In this document: one piece after another, positions 1 to 8,323 of the stretch
Layout: each line of letters begins with the position of its first letter
Position numbering within the stretch: position 1 is the first letter of the stretch
Assembly: GCF_007858475.1 (NCBI RefSeq)
Contig: NZ_VIGX01000018.1
Location: forward strand, 1 to 64,000
Source of the DNA: Tsukamurella conjunctivitidis
GTDB taxonomy: Bacteria; Actinomycetota; Actinomycetes; Mycobacteriales; Mycobacteriaceae
Length of the DNA: 64,000 bases
Reading direction: 5' to 3'
Position numbers and translations under genes: made by a program
Notes under the pieces: generated by a model
The model's input: the letters and a program-made list of their open reading frames with translations, nothing else
Database searches by the model: none
What the model was told of the DNA's origin: nothing

Positions 1-127
1 CGCAGTCGGACAGATGGTCGCCCTCCACGGCACCCAGATCACCCTCGTCCCCCTCGCCGACGCCGTGAAACAACTCAAACGCGTCCCCCGCGAGCGCTAC
101 GACGACGCCGCCACCTTCTTCGGCTGA
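1..127 (+). CDS. pfkA: 6-phosphofructokinase, C-terminal end (partial)
   Basis: The window opens inside a gene. The last 41 codons read in frame to TGA at 125-127 and end in ERYDDAATFFG. This tail, with GQMVALHG before it, matches the C-terminus of actinobacterial PfkA as I remember it. PfkA phosphorylates fructose 6-phosphate in glycolysis. The active site lies outside the window. In M. tuberculosis pfkA sits just before gatB, as here, which supports the call. The start and full length cannot be seen. Confidence 0.75.
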   Translation, partial: AVGQMVALHGTQITLVPLADAVKQLKRVPRERYDDAATFFG

Positions 128-214
128 GACCGTGCGCGGCGTGATGCCCGGCCGGCACGAGGGGATTGGCCTCCCTGAAGCGATCCTTAAGAGGCGTCGT
201 ACACAATTCCGGGT

Positions 215-1438
215 ATGAATCCGAATCCTCCCTCGAACCCGGGGTTCAACCCGGGGCAGGATCCGTCCGACCCGAACGAGCAGACGCAGCTGCGCCCCAC
301 CTGGCAGCCCGAGAACCCGGCCGCCGGCGCCCCACCGTACGGTGCACCGTCGTATCCGCAGGGCGGGCCGTCGTCGCACCCCCAGTACCCGGCGCAGGGC
401 TTCCCCGCCGCCGGCCCGCCGGGGCCCGGTACGCCCCCGTTCCCACCCGGCCCCGGCGCGCCGAAGAAGCCGCGGCCCTCCTGGCTGATCCCCGCCCTGA
501 TCGGCGGCGGCGCCGTGGTGCTCGTGATCATCCTCATCGCCGGCATCGCCATCGTGAAGAGTGTGGGTGGTGGCGGCGACACCGGCTCGCCCGGCGGCAC
601 CGTCAAGGCCTACTTCGCCGCGCTGCAGGCCGGCGACGCCAAGAAGGCACTCGGCTACGGCAAGGAGGCCCCCGCCTCCACCGAGCTGCTCACCGATGAG
701 GTGCTGCGCAAGCAGCGCGAGTTGGCGCCGATCAAGGACCTCAAGATCGTCAGCGAGACCGACAGCTACATGGGCTCGGTGCACCTGACGGTGACGATCG
801 GTGAGGTCTCCTACGACGAGAACCTGAGCCTCGAGAAGGTGGGCGACGAGTGGAAGCTGCAGACCGCGGCGGTCCAGCTCAAGCCGTACTCGTCGTACGA
901 CTCGGACAAGAAGAACGTCACCATCCTCGGTAAGCCGCTACCCGCGTCCGGCGTCGTGTACGTCTTCCCCGGCGCACTCGACCTCGGCTCGGTCAACAAG
1001 TACCTGGTGCCGCAGCAGGAGAAGATCACCGTCGGTGACAACAAGGGGCAGGCCCCGGTGAACGGACTGTCGCGCTACAGCGTGGGCAGTACGTTGAGCA
1101 TCGCCTTCGGCCTGAGCGACGCCGGGAAGACCTCCGCCAGGGAGCAGATCGCCGCGAAGTACTCCGCGTGCGCCGCGTCGAAGGACCGCTACCCGTCGGG
1201 TTGCCCGCAGTCGGACTTCTCCGGTGAGAACGGCACGTACACCTGGACCGCCCCGAACGTCCAGGACATCGACCTCGGCGAGACCGTCCGCGACGGCGAG
1301 GTCTCCTTCCGCGACACCCGTCCGTGGACGTTCACCGCGACCGGGCGCGACGGCAGGCCGATCACGGGTTCGGACTCGGGCTTCGTCTCGGGCACCATCA
1401 CGGTGACCGCAGACGCGGTGGCCGTCTCGGTGCGCTGA
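215..1438 (+). CDS. Proline-rich single-pass membrane protein with extracytoplasmic domain
   Basis: A 407-residue protein. Residues 1-88 are rich in Pro, Gly and Gln and should be disordered and cytoplasmic. Residues 91-114 form one strong transmembrane helix (WLIPALIGGG onward). After a glycine linker, residues 125 to about 220 (GTVKAYFAALQAGDAKKAL) resemble the DUF4878/lumazine-binding-like fold common on actinobacterial cell-surface proteins. The last 180 residues are soluble, with one Cys pair (near CAASKDRYPSGC) that could form a disulfide outside the cell. No catalytic motif is seen. It lies between pfkA and gatB, an insertion relative to the mycobacterial order. The ATG at 215 is the only good start before the proline-rich region. 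Its function is unknown. Confidence 0.7.
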   Translation: MNPNPPSNPGFNPGQDPSDPNEQTQLRPTWQPENPAAGAPPYGAPSYPQGGPSSHPQYPAQGFPAAGPPGPGTPPFPPGPGAPKKPRPSWLIPALIGGGAVVLVIILIAGIAIVKSVGGGGDTGSPGGTVKAYFAALQAGDAKKALGYGKEAPASTELLTDEVLRKQRELAPIKDLKIVSETDSYMGSVHLTVTIGEVSYDENLSLEKVGDEWKLQTAAVQLKPYSSYDSDKKNVTILGKPLPASGVVYVFPGALDLGSVNKYLVPQQEKITVGDNKGQAPVNGLSRYSVGSTLSIAFGLSDAGKTSAREQIAAKYSACAASKDRYPSGCPQSDFSGENGTYTWTAPNVQDIDLGETVRDGEVSFRDTRPWTFTATGRDGRPITGSDSGFVSGTITVTADAVAVSVR

Positions 1439-1461
1439 CCGGCGCCCATTAGGCTGGGGGC

Positions 1462-2973
1462 ATGAGTGCCGAGCTTGCCGATATCGACCTTCCCGAGTAC
1501 GCGGACGTCGTCGCCCGCTACGAGCCCGTCATGGGCATGGAGGTCCACGTCGAGCTCGGCACCGCCACCAAGATGTTCTGCGGCTGCCGCACCGAGTTCG
1601 GCGCCGACCCGAACACGCAGGTGTGCCCCACGTGCCTCGGAATGCCGGGCGCACTGCCCGTCGTGAACAGCGAAGCGGTGCGCTCGGCCATTCGCATCGG
1701 CCTGGCGCTGAACTGCTCCATCCGGCCGAGCTCGGTGTTCGCGCGGAAGAACTACTTCTACCCGGACCAGCCGAAGAACTACCAGATCAGTCAGTACGAG
1801 GACCCGATCGCGTACGACGGCTACGTGGACGTGCCGCTCGAGGACGGCACCACGTGGCGCGTGGAGATCGAGCGCGCGCACATGGAGGAGGACACGGGCA
1901 AGTCGACGCACATCGGCTCCGCGACGGGCCGGATCCACGGCGCCTCGCACTCGCTGCTCGACTTCAACCGCGCGGGGGTCCCGCTGGTCGAGATCGTCAC
2001 CCGCCCCATCGAGGGAGCAGGGGAGCGGGCGCCCGAGATCGCCCGCGCGTACGTGACCGCACTGCGCGACCTGCTCGCCTCACTGGACGTCTCCGATGTC
2101 CGGATGGACCAGGGCTCGATGCGCTGCGACTCGAACGTCTCGCTCAAGCCCGTGGGCTCCACCGAGTTCGGCACCCGCACGGAGACCAAGAACGTCAACT
2201 CCCTGCGCTCCGTCGAGGTCGCGGTGCGGTACGAGATGCGCCGCCAGGCGGCCGTTCTCGACGCCGGCGGCACCGTCGTCCTCGAGACCCGTCACTTCCA
2301 GGAGGGCGACGGCACCACGACCGCCGGTCGCCCCAAGGAGACCGCGGACGACTACCGCTACTTCCCCGACCCGGACCTCGGTCCCGTCGCGCCCGCAGCG
2401 GAACTCGTCGAGGAGCTGCGGGGCACGATCCCCGAGCTGCCGTGGCTGCGCCGCGCCCGGATCCAGGCCGACTGGAGCCTCTCCGACGAGGTCATGCGCG
2501 ACCTGGTGAACCTCGGCGCGATCGACGCGATCATCGCCACCGTCGATGCGGGCGCGACGCCCGACGCCGCACGGTCGTGGTGGGGCAGCTTCCTGCCGCA
2601 GCAGGCGAACACGCGCTCCGTGGAGCTCGACGCGCTGGCCATCACCCCGGCCCAGGTGGCCCGGGTGATCGCCCTGGTCGACGAGGGCAAGCTCACCAGC
2701 AAGCTGGCGCAGCAGGTGATCGTGGGCGTGCTGGACGGCGAGGGCGGGCCCGACGAGGTCGTCGCCGCTCGCGGCCTCGAGGTGGTCCGCGACGACGGTG
2801 CGCTGCAGAAGGCCGTCGACGAGGCGCTCGCCGCCAACCCCGATATCGTGGACAAGATCAAGGCCGGCAAGGTCCAGGCCGCGGGCAAGATCGTGGGCGA
2901 CGTCATGAAGGCCACCCGCGGCCAGGCCGACGCGGCACGCGTCCGCGAGCTGGTCCTCGCTGCGTGCGAGTGA
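1462..2973 (+). CDS. gatB: Aspartyl/glutamyl-tRNA(Asn/Gln) amidotransferase subunit B
   Basis: 503 residues, the usual GatB length. GatB is the kinase/tRNA-binding subunit of GatCAB, which amidates Glu-tRNA(Gln) (and Asp-tRNA(Asn)) in the cytoplasm. Visible marks are four cysteines of the zinc site (Cys40, Cys42, Cys55, Cys58), the signature [14 protein letters not shown] near residues 98-111, and the C-terminal YqeY-like helical domain ending [15 protein letters not shown]. GatC and GatA are not in the window; in mycobacteria they lie upstream of pfkA. The tRNA-Gln and gltX genes near 57 kb belong to the same route, since no GlnRS is needed where GatCAB acts. The ATG at 1462 follows the previous gene by 23 bp. 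Confidence 0.97.
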   Translation: MSAELADIDLPEYADVVARYEPVMGMEVHVELGTATKMFCGCRTEFGADPNTQVCPTCLGMPGALPVVNSEAVRSAIRIGLALNCSIRPSSVFARKNYFYPDQPKNYQISQYEDPIAYDGYVDVPLEDGTTWRVEIERAHMEEDTGKSTHIGSATGRIHGASHSLLDFNRAGVPLVEIVTRPIEGAGERAPEIARAYVTALRDLLASLDVSDVRMDQGSMRCDSNVSLKPVGSTEFGTRTETKNVNSLRSVEVAVRYEMRRQAAVLDAGGTVVLETRHFQEGDGTTTAGRPKETADDYRYFPDPDLGPVAPAAELVEELRGTIPELPWLRRARIQADWSLSDEVMRDLVNLGAIDAIIATVDAGATPDAARSWWGSFLPQQANTRSVELDALAITPAQVARVIALVDEGKLTSKLAQQVIVGVLDGEGGPDEVVAARGLEVVRDDGALQKAVDEALAANPDIVDKIKAGKVQAAGKIVGDVMKATRGQADAARVRELVLAACE

Positions 2974-3134
2974 CGGCGCACCCCGCGCCGCGATCGCGGT
3001 GACATCGCTGATCACGATGGCCTGGCCGGCCGAGCGCTGTGCGACGCCATGATCGCGGGTGGGCTCATCGCCGATCCGAGCCGACGACGAGCGCCGGGAC
3101 CGGACGTGCGCGATGCGGCTCCGCGTTCGTCGGA

Positions 3135-4265
3135 TCAGTCCGGGCCTTCGCCGGTCGTTGTCTGATCGGGCGGGACGATTAGCACGACTCGGTCGTCGTT
3201 CGGTGTCGCGCCGCCGGACGTGCGATTGACAGTCCCGCCGAGCATGGTCTTCTCCTCCGGCCCGCCACCGATGCGCCCGAAGTGCCCGTAGCTCCCGTTC
3301 GCGGTGGAGAAGCGCACAGGCTCTCCGTCTACGAGCGGCCCGCCGTCCTTGAGCTTGAGGAAATAGATGCTGTCGACGCCGCGCTGCGAGACGCCGATCC
3401 ACTCACCGCTGACGCCGCAGCCCAGCGCGCCGGGGCGCTCAGGCCAGGACCACACGGTCTCGGCGGGGGAATTCGGGCGCAGAACCCTGAGGGTATCGGC
3501 GGTGGGACCGTCATCGGCGACGTAGACCGGTCCCTTCGGATTGAGAGGATCGAGGCAGAGAGACGAGCGCACGCCACCGTTCGTCGCCAGGATGCGGGGG
3601 TTGGCACGCTGACCGGGTGCTCCGTCCAGGAGGAAGACCTTCCCCGCGAGGGACGCTGGATTGGAGGCCGCACCCGGATCGCCAGCGTTGCCCGCGGCCA
3701 CCATCAGCCCGGCCGGCGTGAACACGAGGGAACCGAGGTTCCCGACGGAGCCCTTGGGAATCCCTGCGAACACGACCTTGGGCACGTCGCCCTGAGTGAC
3801 CCGAACGATGCGATTGTCCGTCGGAGTGGTGATCAGGGCATAGATGAGCCGGTCCTGCTCGTAGGTGGGCGACAGCGCGATCGATGCGAGCCCGCCGTCG
3901 CCCGACGTATCGACGTCCAGCCGGAGGATCTCCCGATTGGGCTGGTCGGTCGTCGTGTACGTGATCACGCCGTTGCGCTGCGCGACGATCGAATGTTCGG
4001 CCGTGTCCGTGGGGATGATTGCGGTGGGGGTATCGAGACAGGTCGCGACGACGGCGACGTTCTTGTCGATGCACGGGCCGTCCGGCTTGGGTGTCCTGCT
4101 CGTGGGCGGCGCCTTCTTCGTGGTCACCTGGCCCGTCGGCGGGCCGGTGAAGGGCGCGGCCTCGCTGCCGGAGAAGTCCGCGCAGCCCGCCAGCAGCGCC
4201 GCCGCCGTCGCGACCACGACCGCTCGCCGCGCGCCGGAACGCGCGCGCCGGGTCCCCTCACTCAT
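3135..4265 (-). CDS. lppZ: LppZ-like lipoprotein, sugar/sorbosone dehydrogenase (PQQ-type) fold
   Basis: 376 residues with a lipoprotein signal: an Arg-rich start, a hydrophobic stretch, then lipobox LLAGC with Cys28 as the lipidated residue. The rest fits the beta-propeller fold of soluble PQQ-dependent sugar dehydrogenases (GSH/YliI-like), for example LRLDVDTSGDGGLASIALSP and the GNAGDPG segment. Whether it binds PQQ or acts on sugars cannot be told from the sequence; the mycobacterial LppZ has no settled reaction that I know of. It is convergent with gatB and divergent from the DoxX gene, exactly the orientation of Rv3006 in M. tuberculosis. The ATG at 4265 gives a proper n-region. Confidence 0.85.
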   Translation of the reverse strand: MSEGTRRARSGARRAVVVATAAALLAGCADFSGSEAAPFTGPPTGQVTTKKAPPTSRTPKPDGPCIDKNVAVVATCLDTPTAIIPTDTAEHSIVAQRNGVITYTTTDQPNREILRLDVDTSGDGGLASIALSPTYEQDRLIYALITTPTDNRIVRVTQGDVPKVVFAGIPKGSVGNLGSLVFTPAGLMVAAGNAGDPGAASNPASLAGKVFLLDGAPGQRANPRILATNGGVRSSLCLDPLNPKGPVYVADDGPTADTLRVLRPNSPAETVWSWPERPGALGCGVSGEWIGVSQRGVDSIYFLKLKDGGPLVDGEPVRFSTANGSYGHFGRIGGGPEEKTMLGGTVNRTSGGATPNDDRVVLIVPPDQTTTGEGPD

Positions 4266-4341
4266 GCCGCCACCCTACCGATCGGACCGGTGCGCGGTTC
4301 GCTCCCAGCCCACGGCGCGTTCGCACTCTAGGGTGGTTTCC

Positions 4342-5505
4342 GTGAGTGACAAGGACGGAACCGAGAACGAGACCAGCGAGGGTGCGGGCGAGTCCCCTTT
4401 TGACTTCCGGTCCACGGGCGAACTGCCCCGGTTCGGCGAGCGGCACCCCACCGGCGGGTTCATCCTGGACCCCCACGACGATTCGGACACGGGGATCGGG
4501 CCGGTGCTTCCGCGGTACCGCGACGAACCGGCGGGCACGACGCCCGCGGATCCGCCCGCCGCCTCGAGTGCGCCGACGGCCGCGAGCACGCCCGCAGCGG
4601 CGACCCCGGCACCATCGGGTGGCGGCGAGCCGGCCGCGTCCGTGCCGGACACCAGCGACCTGGCCGCCGCGATCGCCGCGGCGAACGCGGCCACGGCGGC
4701 GATCTCCACCTCCGGAACACCGGGGAGTCCGGACGCCGCCACCGAGCGCGCCGACCTGTCGAGTGACGAGCGGGACGAGTTCGGTAAGCGGTACAACCGT
4801 CGGCGGGGCCGCGAGCGCGCCGCCCAGGCCCGCGCCGAGGCGGAGGGCATTCCGCTCGAGACCGCGGCCACCGAGCAGATCGCGCCGCCGCCCGGCCGCC
4901 GATTCGGCAAGCCCGTCGCCGACGTCCCCGCGGAACTGGAGGAGGCGCGTAAGGCCGCGCGGCGCGGCACGACCGACCTCGGGCTGCTCGTGCTGCGCGT
5001 GGCCGTCGGCGTCATCCTGGTCGCGCACGGCATCCAGAAGCTCTTCGGCATCTGGGGCGGGCCCGGCATCGACGGCTTCGCCGCCTACCTGCAGAACGGC
5101 GCCGACCCGTCGCTCGGCTTCGAGCGGTTCACCAAGATCATCGCGATCGCCACGGGCGTCGTCGAGCTCGGCGGCGGCGCGATGCTCATCCTCGGCCTCC
5201 TCACGCCGATCGCCGCTGCCGGCGCGGTGGGCGTGATGCTCTCCGCGACGCTGTTCAAGCTGACGACCGCCGGTAACGGCTTCGTCTTCTTCGCGCAGGA
5301 CAAGGGCGTCGAGTTCGAGCTGCTGCTCCTCCTCGCGTCGGTGGCGATCATCCTCACCGGCCCGGGGCGGCTGTCGTTGGACTTCAACCGCGGCTGGGCG
5401 CGCCGCCCGCACATCGGTTCGGTCGTGTGGCTCGTCGTCGCGGTGGCCGCGGCGGTCACCGTCTGGATCCTGCTCAACGGAGCGAACCCGCTGGTCAAGC
5501 AGTAG
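4342..5505 (+). CDS. DoxX family membrane protein with long acidic/Ala-Pro N-terminal region
   Basis: From the GTG at 4342 this is 387 residues. The first 200 or so are polar and low-complexity (Asp/Glu, then Ala/Pro/Thr), followed by a basic patch (KRYNRRRGRERAAQARAE). The C-terminal 180 residues carry four transmembrane helices beginning DLGLLVLRVAVGVILVAHG, the DoxX fold. The frame stays open further upstream, but that part overlaps lppZ on the other strand, so GTG 4342 is preferred. The position matches Rv3005c, the M. tuberculosis DoxX protein reported to bridge superoxide dismutase and a thiosulfate sulfurtransferase in a membrane oxidoreductase complex. That role is inferred here from synteny only. 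Confidence 0.85.
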   Translation: MSDKDGTENETSEGAGESPFDFRSTGELPRFGERHPTGGFILDPHDDSDTGIGPVLPRYRDEPAGTTPADPPAASSAPTAASTPAAATPAPSGGGEPAASVPDTSDLAAAIAAANAATAAISTSGTPGSPDAATERADLSSDERDEFGKRYNRRRGRERAAQARAEAEGIPLETAATEQIAPPPGRRFGKPVADVPAELEEARKAARRGTTDLGLLVLRVAVGVILVAHGIQKLFGIWGGPGIDGFAAYLQNGADPSLGFERFTKIIAIATGVVELGGGAMLILGLLTPIAAAGAVGVMLSATLFKLTTAGNGFVFFAQDKGVEFELLLLLASVAIILTGPGRLSLDFNRGWARRPHIGSVVWLVVAVAAAVTVWILLNGANPLVKQ

Positions 5506-5517
5506 CCGTCCAGATGC

Positions 5518-5556
5518 CGAACGCCCGGCCTCCCGCGAGGGAGTGCCGGGCGTTCG
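5518..5556. terminator. Bidirectional hairpin terminator between the DoxX gene and ilvD
   Basis: A perfect 12-bp inverted repeat (CGAACGCCCGGC at 5518-5529, complement at 5545-5556) with a 15-nt loop lies in the short gap between two convergent genes. It lacks a long T tract, as is common in high-GC actinobacteria. Confidence 0.75.
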
Positions 5557-5571
5557 CGTTCGACGGTGCGC

Positions 5572-7416
5572 TTACGGCACGTGCCGGACCGCGCCCTTGT
5601 CGGCCGAGGTGGCCAGGGCGGCGTAGGCCCGCAGCGCCGTGGTGACGGTCCGCTGCCGGTCCTTGGGCTGCCACGGCCGCTCCGAAGCCTCCATCTTGGC
5701 CCGGCGACGCGCGAGCTCCTCGTCGTCGACGAGGACCTTCAGGGTGCGCGAGTGGACGTCGATGAGGATCTCGTCGCCGTTCTCGACGAGCCCGATATCG
5801 CCGCCGGACGCGGCCTCCGGCGAGGCGTGGCCGATCACCAGACCCGACGAGCCGCCCGAGAACCGGCCGTCGGTCACGAGGCCGCACTTCTTGCCCATGC
5901 CCGTGCCCTTCATGAAGGCGGTCGGGTGGAGCATCTCCTGCATTCCCGGTCCGCCCGCCGGGCCCTCGTAGCGGATCACCAGGACCTCGCCGGCCTGCAG
6001 CTCCTTCGACAGGATCGCGTGGACGGCGTCCTCCTGGCTCTCGACGACGCGCGCCGGGCCCTGGAAGTGCCACAGGTCCTCGTCGACTCCCGCGGTCTTG
6101 AGGATGGCCCCGTTCCGTGCGATGTTGCCGCGCAGTACGCACAGGCCGCCCTCGACCGTGTACGCGTGCTCGAAGTCGCGGATGCAGCCGTCCGCGGCGT
6201 CGGTGTCCAGCGATTCCCACCGGTTCGACGTGGAGAACGGCTCGGTGGTGCGCACCCCACCGGGAGCTGCGTGGAAGAGTTCGATCGCCGCGTCGGTGGC
6301 GGTACCGCCGCGGATGTCCCAATCGGCCAGGTAGGCCTGGAGCGAGGGCGAATGCACCGGGCGGACGTCGGTGTTCAGCAGCCCGGCGCGGTTCAGCTCG
6401 CCGAGGATGGCGGGGATGCCGCCGGCCCGGTGGACGTGCTCCATGTAGTACTTCGGCGAATTCGGGGCGACCTTCGCCAGGCAGGGCACGTTCCGCGAGA
6501 TGCGGTCGATGTCGTGCAGGTCGAAGTCGATCTCGCCCTCCTGCGCCGCTGCCAGGATGTGCAGGACGGTATTGGTGGAGCCGCCCATCGCGACATCGAG
6601 CGCCATCGCGTTCTCGAAGGCCTCGCGGGTCGCGACGTTGCGGGGGAGGACCGACTCGTCGTCGTCCTGGTAGTACTGCTTGGCGATGTCGACGACCAGC
6701 TCGCCGGCCCGGGTGAACAGGTCGCGACGCGCGGTCTGCGTGGCGAGGGTCGACCCGTTGCCGGGCAGCGACAGGCCGAGGGCCTCGGTGAGGCAGTTCA
6801 TGGAGTTGGCGGTGAACATGCCCGAACACGAACCGCACGTCGGGCACGCGGAGCGCTCCACCTCGAGCAGTTCGGTGTCGCTGACGTTGCCGTCGGCGGA
6901 CGCCGAGATCGCGTCGATGAGGTCGGTGCCGGGGCGGACGACGCCGTTGATGACGACCGAGGTGCCGGCCTCCATGGGCCCGCCGGAGACGAACACGGTG
7001 GGGATGTTCAGGCGCATCGCGGCGTTGAGCATGCCGGGCGTGATCTTGTCGCAGTTCGAGATGCAGACCAGCGCGTCGGCGGTGTGGGCGTTGACCATGT
7101 ACTCGACCGAGTCGGCGATGATCTCGCGACTCGGCAGCGAGTAGAGCATGCCGCCGTGACCCATCGCGATTCCGTCGTCCACCGCGATGGTGTGGAACTC
7201 CTTGGCCACACCCCCCGCCGCGACGACCGCCTCCGCGACGATCTCGCCGACGTTCTTCAGGTGCACGTGACCGGGCACGAACTGCGTGTAGGAGTTGGCG
7301 ATCGCGATGATCGGCTTACCGAAGTCGTCGTCGGTCATTCCGGTGGCGCGCCAGAGCGCGCGCGCTCCGGCGGCTTCTCGTCCGACGGTGGTGGTGCGTG
7401 AGCGGAGCGGTGGCAT
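5572..7416 (-). CDS. ilvD: Dihydroxy-acid dehydratase
   Basis: 614 residues. IlvD dehydrates dihydroxy-isovalerate and dihydroxy-methylvalerate in valine and isoleucine synthesis. The protein follows the long E. coli form (616 residues) nearly motif for motif: [13 protein letters not shown] near 41-53, [12 protein letters not shown] at 118-129 with Cys122, [10 protein letters not shown] at 191-200, and ITDGRFSGG-type C-terminal signatures. The position that holds a third cluster Cys in the short [2Fe-2S] enzymes (NSWNDITPC) is Gly here, so a labile [4Fe-4S] cluster is expected. It faces the ilvBNC operon across the PH-domain gene and supplies the next step of the same pathway. ATG at 7416. 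Confidence 0.97.
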   Translation of the reverse strand: MPPLRSRTTTVGREAAGARALWRATGMTDDDFGKPIIAIANSYTQFVPGHVHLKNVGEIVAEAVVAAGGVAKEFHTIAVDDGIAMGHGGMLYSLPSREIIADSVEYMVNAHTADALVCISNCDKITPGMLNAAMRLNIPTVFVSGGPMEAGTSVVINGVVRPGTDLIDAISASADGNVSDTELLEVERSACPTCGSCSGMFTANSMNCLTEALGLSLPGNGSTLATQTARRDLFTRAGELVVDIAKQYYQDDDESVLPRNVATREAFENAMALDVAMGGSTNTVLHILAAAQEGEIDFDLHDIDRISRNVPCLAKVAPNSPKYYMEHVHRAGGIPAILGELNRAGLLNTDVRPVHSPSLQAYLADWDIRGGTATDAAIELFHAAPGGVRTTEPFSTSNRWESLDTDAADGCIRDFEHAYTVEGGLCVLRGNIARNGAILKTAGVDEDLWHFQGPARVVESQEDAVHAILSKELQAGEVLVIRYEGPAGGPGMQEMLHPTAFMKGTGMGKKCGLVTDGRFSGGSSGLVIGHASPEAASGGDIGLVENGDEILIDVHSRTLKVLVDDEELARRRAKMEASERPWQPKDRQRTVTTALRAYAALATSADKGAVRHVP

Positions 7417-7503
7417 GTGCTTCTCGCCTCGGATCTTCGTATCGTGCGGGCTGGTGGAGGAGACGCGCTCCCCGTGAACAGGAAAAGGTCTGTCCGGCGG
7501 GAA

Positions 7504-8019
7504 TTATTCCGCGGTGACGTCCGGGATCCGGCCGCCGGAGGCGACCGCGACGCGGGGGAGCTGGCTGATGGTGACGGCGGGTAGTCGCACCTCGGAACCG
7601 TCGGTGCGGACTGCGTACACCGCACCGTTGCGTCCGATTCTAATGCCTGCCAGTTCGTCCCATCCGATCGTGGTGGCGCCGAGGACCCGGACCGATCGGA
7701 TCCCGTCGGGGCCGACGACGGTGCGTACGCGCAGGATCCACAGGGCGAGCAGGATGGGCGCGATCAGCATGAACCAGCCGAGGAGCATGATCCCGGTGCC
7801 GGCGGCTCCTCCGTCGACGGAGCGGCCCAGGGTCCAGGGGCCGGCGATCGGGGCGAGGCAGATGGCGAACAGTCCGACGCCGAGCAGCGCGATGCGGGGA
7901 TGTTTGAAGACGACCCGGTCACCCGCGTCGATCGGCACGGCCGTGTCCGACGTGTGATCGGTGGTCACGGTGCGGGTGGTTCCGGTCGTGCCCGGCTGCT
8001 TCGCGGCGCGCTCGCTCAT
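7504..8019 (-). CDS. PH-domain membrane protein (Cfp6/Rv3004-like)
   Basis: From the ATG at 8019 (MSERAAKQ) the protein has 171 residues. A polar Thr-rich N-terminus is followed by two transmembrane helices (IALLGVGLFAICLAPIAG and IMLLGWFMLIAPILLALWIL) and a C-terminal bacterial PH domain with the usual pattern VVGPDGIRSVRVLGATTIGWDEL. An upstream start exists but would reach into the ilvB promoter, so 8019 is chosen. The place next to ilvB and the opposite strand match Rv3004, the low-molecular-weight antigen Cfp6. The molecular role of this family is not established. Confidence 0.8.
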   Translation of the reverse strand: MSERAAKQPGTTGTTRTVTTDHTSDTAVPIDAGDRVVFKHPRIALLGVGLFAICLAPIAGPWTLGRSVDGGAAGTGIMLLGWFMLIAPILLALWILRVRTVVGPDGIRSVRVLGATTIGWDELAGIRIGRNGAVYAVRTDGSEVRLPAVTISQLPRVAVASGGRIPDVTAE

Positions 8020-8080
8020 AACACGCATTGTCGCATGCGGCAGGCGGTTCCCAGAATGTGGGACGGGGTTGCTCACTGGT

Positions 8081-8110
8081 TTGACGCGACTGCACATCAG
8101 CGCCTAGTTT
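8081..8110 (+). promoter_or_regulatory. Predicted promoter of the ilvB leader
   Basis: TTGACG at 8081-8086 and TAGTTT at 8105-8110 are 18 bp apart. The expected transcription start, 7-8 nt further on, falls at about 8117-8118, the first base of the leader peptide GTG. The leader would then be translated from a leaderless mRNA. The 304-base stretch 8020-8323 otherwise contains only this promoter and the attenuator. Confidence 0.55.
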
Positions 8111-8113
8111 CAC

Positions 8114-8204
8114 TGGTGTGAAGCACAGCTACCAGCTCCTCGTAATCGGTCGGCGCGTCGCCGCCTGAACCGGTTGCATCCGTTTCACACCAGCATCGAC
8201 GCGC
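8114..8204 (+). promoter_or_regulatory. Alternative RNA pairings of the ilvB attenuator
   Basis: Two perfect complementary pairs are seen. TGGTGTGAA at 8114-8122, which covers the leader start codon, pairs with 8184-8192 (9 bp). GCGCGTCG at 8153-8160, inside the leader, pairs with 8197-8204 (8 bp). The two helices cross each other in order, so they are either mutually exclusive or form a pseudoknot. A ribosome on the leader would disrupt the first and, if it stalls at Leu-Val-Ile, leave the second free. Confidence 0.6.
8118..8168 (+). CDS. ilvL: ilv operon leader peptide (attenuation)
   Basis: A 16-codon frame starting GTG and ending TGA encodes MKHSYQLLVIGRRVAA. It contains adjacent Leu-Leu-Val-Ile codons and a further Val, all end products of the pathway encoded downstream. 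Ribosome stalling at these codons when charged Leu, Val or Ile tRNA is short would select the readthrough fold of the following RNA. Comparable leader peptides precede ilvB in other actinobacteria. There is no Shine-Dalgarno sequence, which agrees with a leaderless start at the predicted promoter. Confidence 0.85.
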   Translation: MKHSYQLLVIGRRVAA

Positions 8205-8206
8205 TA

Positions 8207-8239
8207 CCCTCGCTCAGCTACCGCTGACGGGGGTTTTTT
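8207..8239 (+). terminator. Attenuator terminator of ilvB
   Basis: A stem made of CCCTCG and TCAGC (8207-8219, with one bulged C) pairs with GCTGA and CGGGGG (8224-8233 region) across a short loop and is followed at once by six T (8234-8239). This is a textbook intrinsic terminator placed between the leader peptide and ilvB, and the T run is exceptional in this GC-rich window. Confidence 0.85.
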
Positions 8240-8323
8240 GTTGCCCGGATAGTCTTCGGGCAGCGCCGCCCGCCGATACGTCCATAGAGCAGAGCACCGC
8301 AAGAGTGGTGAGAAGGTCACATC

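Noticed and set aside
2080-3402. A 440-codon frame antisense to gatB and lppZ
   Set aside because: It spans two unrelated genes and the gap between them, with no ribosome site or domain.
3865-4341. N-terminal extension of the DoxX protein by 159 residues
   Set aside because: It would be entirely antisense to lppZ; GTG 4342 starts the sequence that looks like protein.
8118-8239. T-box or riboswitch in the ilvB leader
   Set aside because: No T-box consensus or specifier loop layout was seen, and the Leu-Leu-Val-Ile leader peptide plus terminator explains the region.
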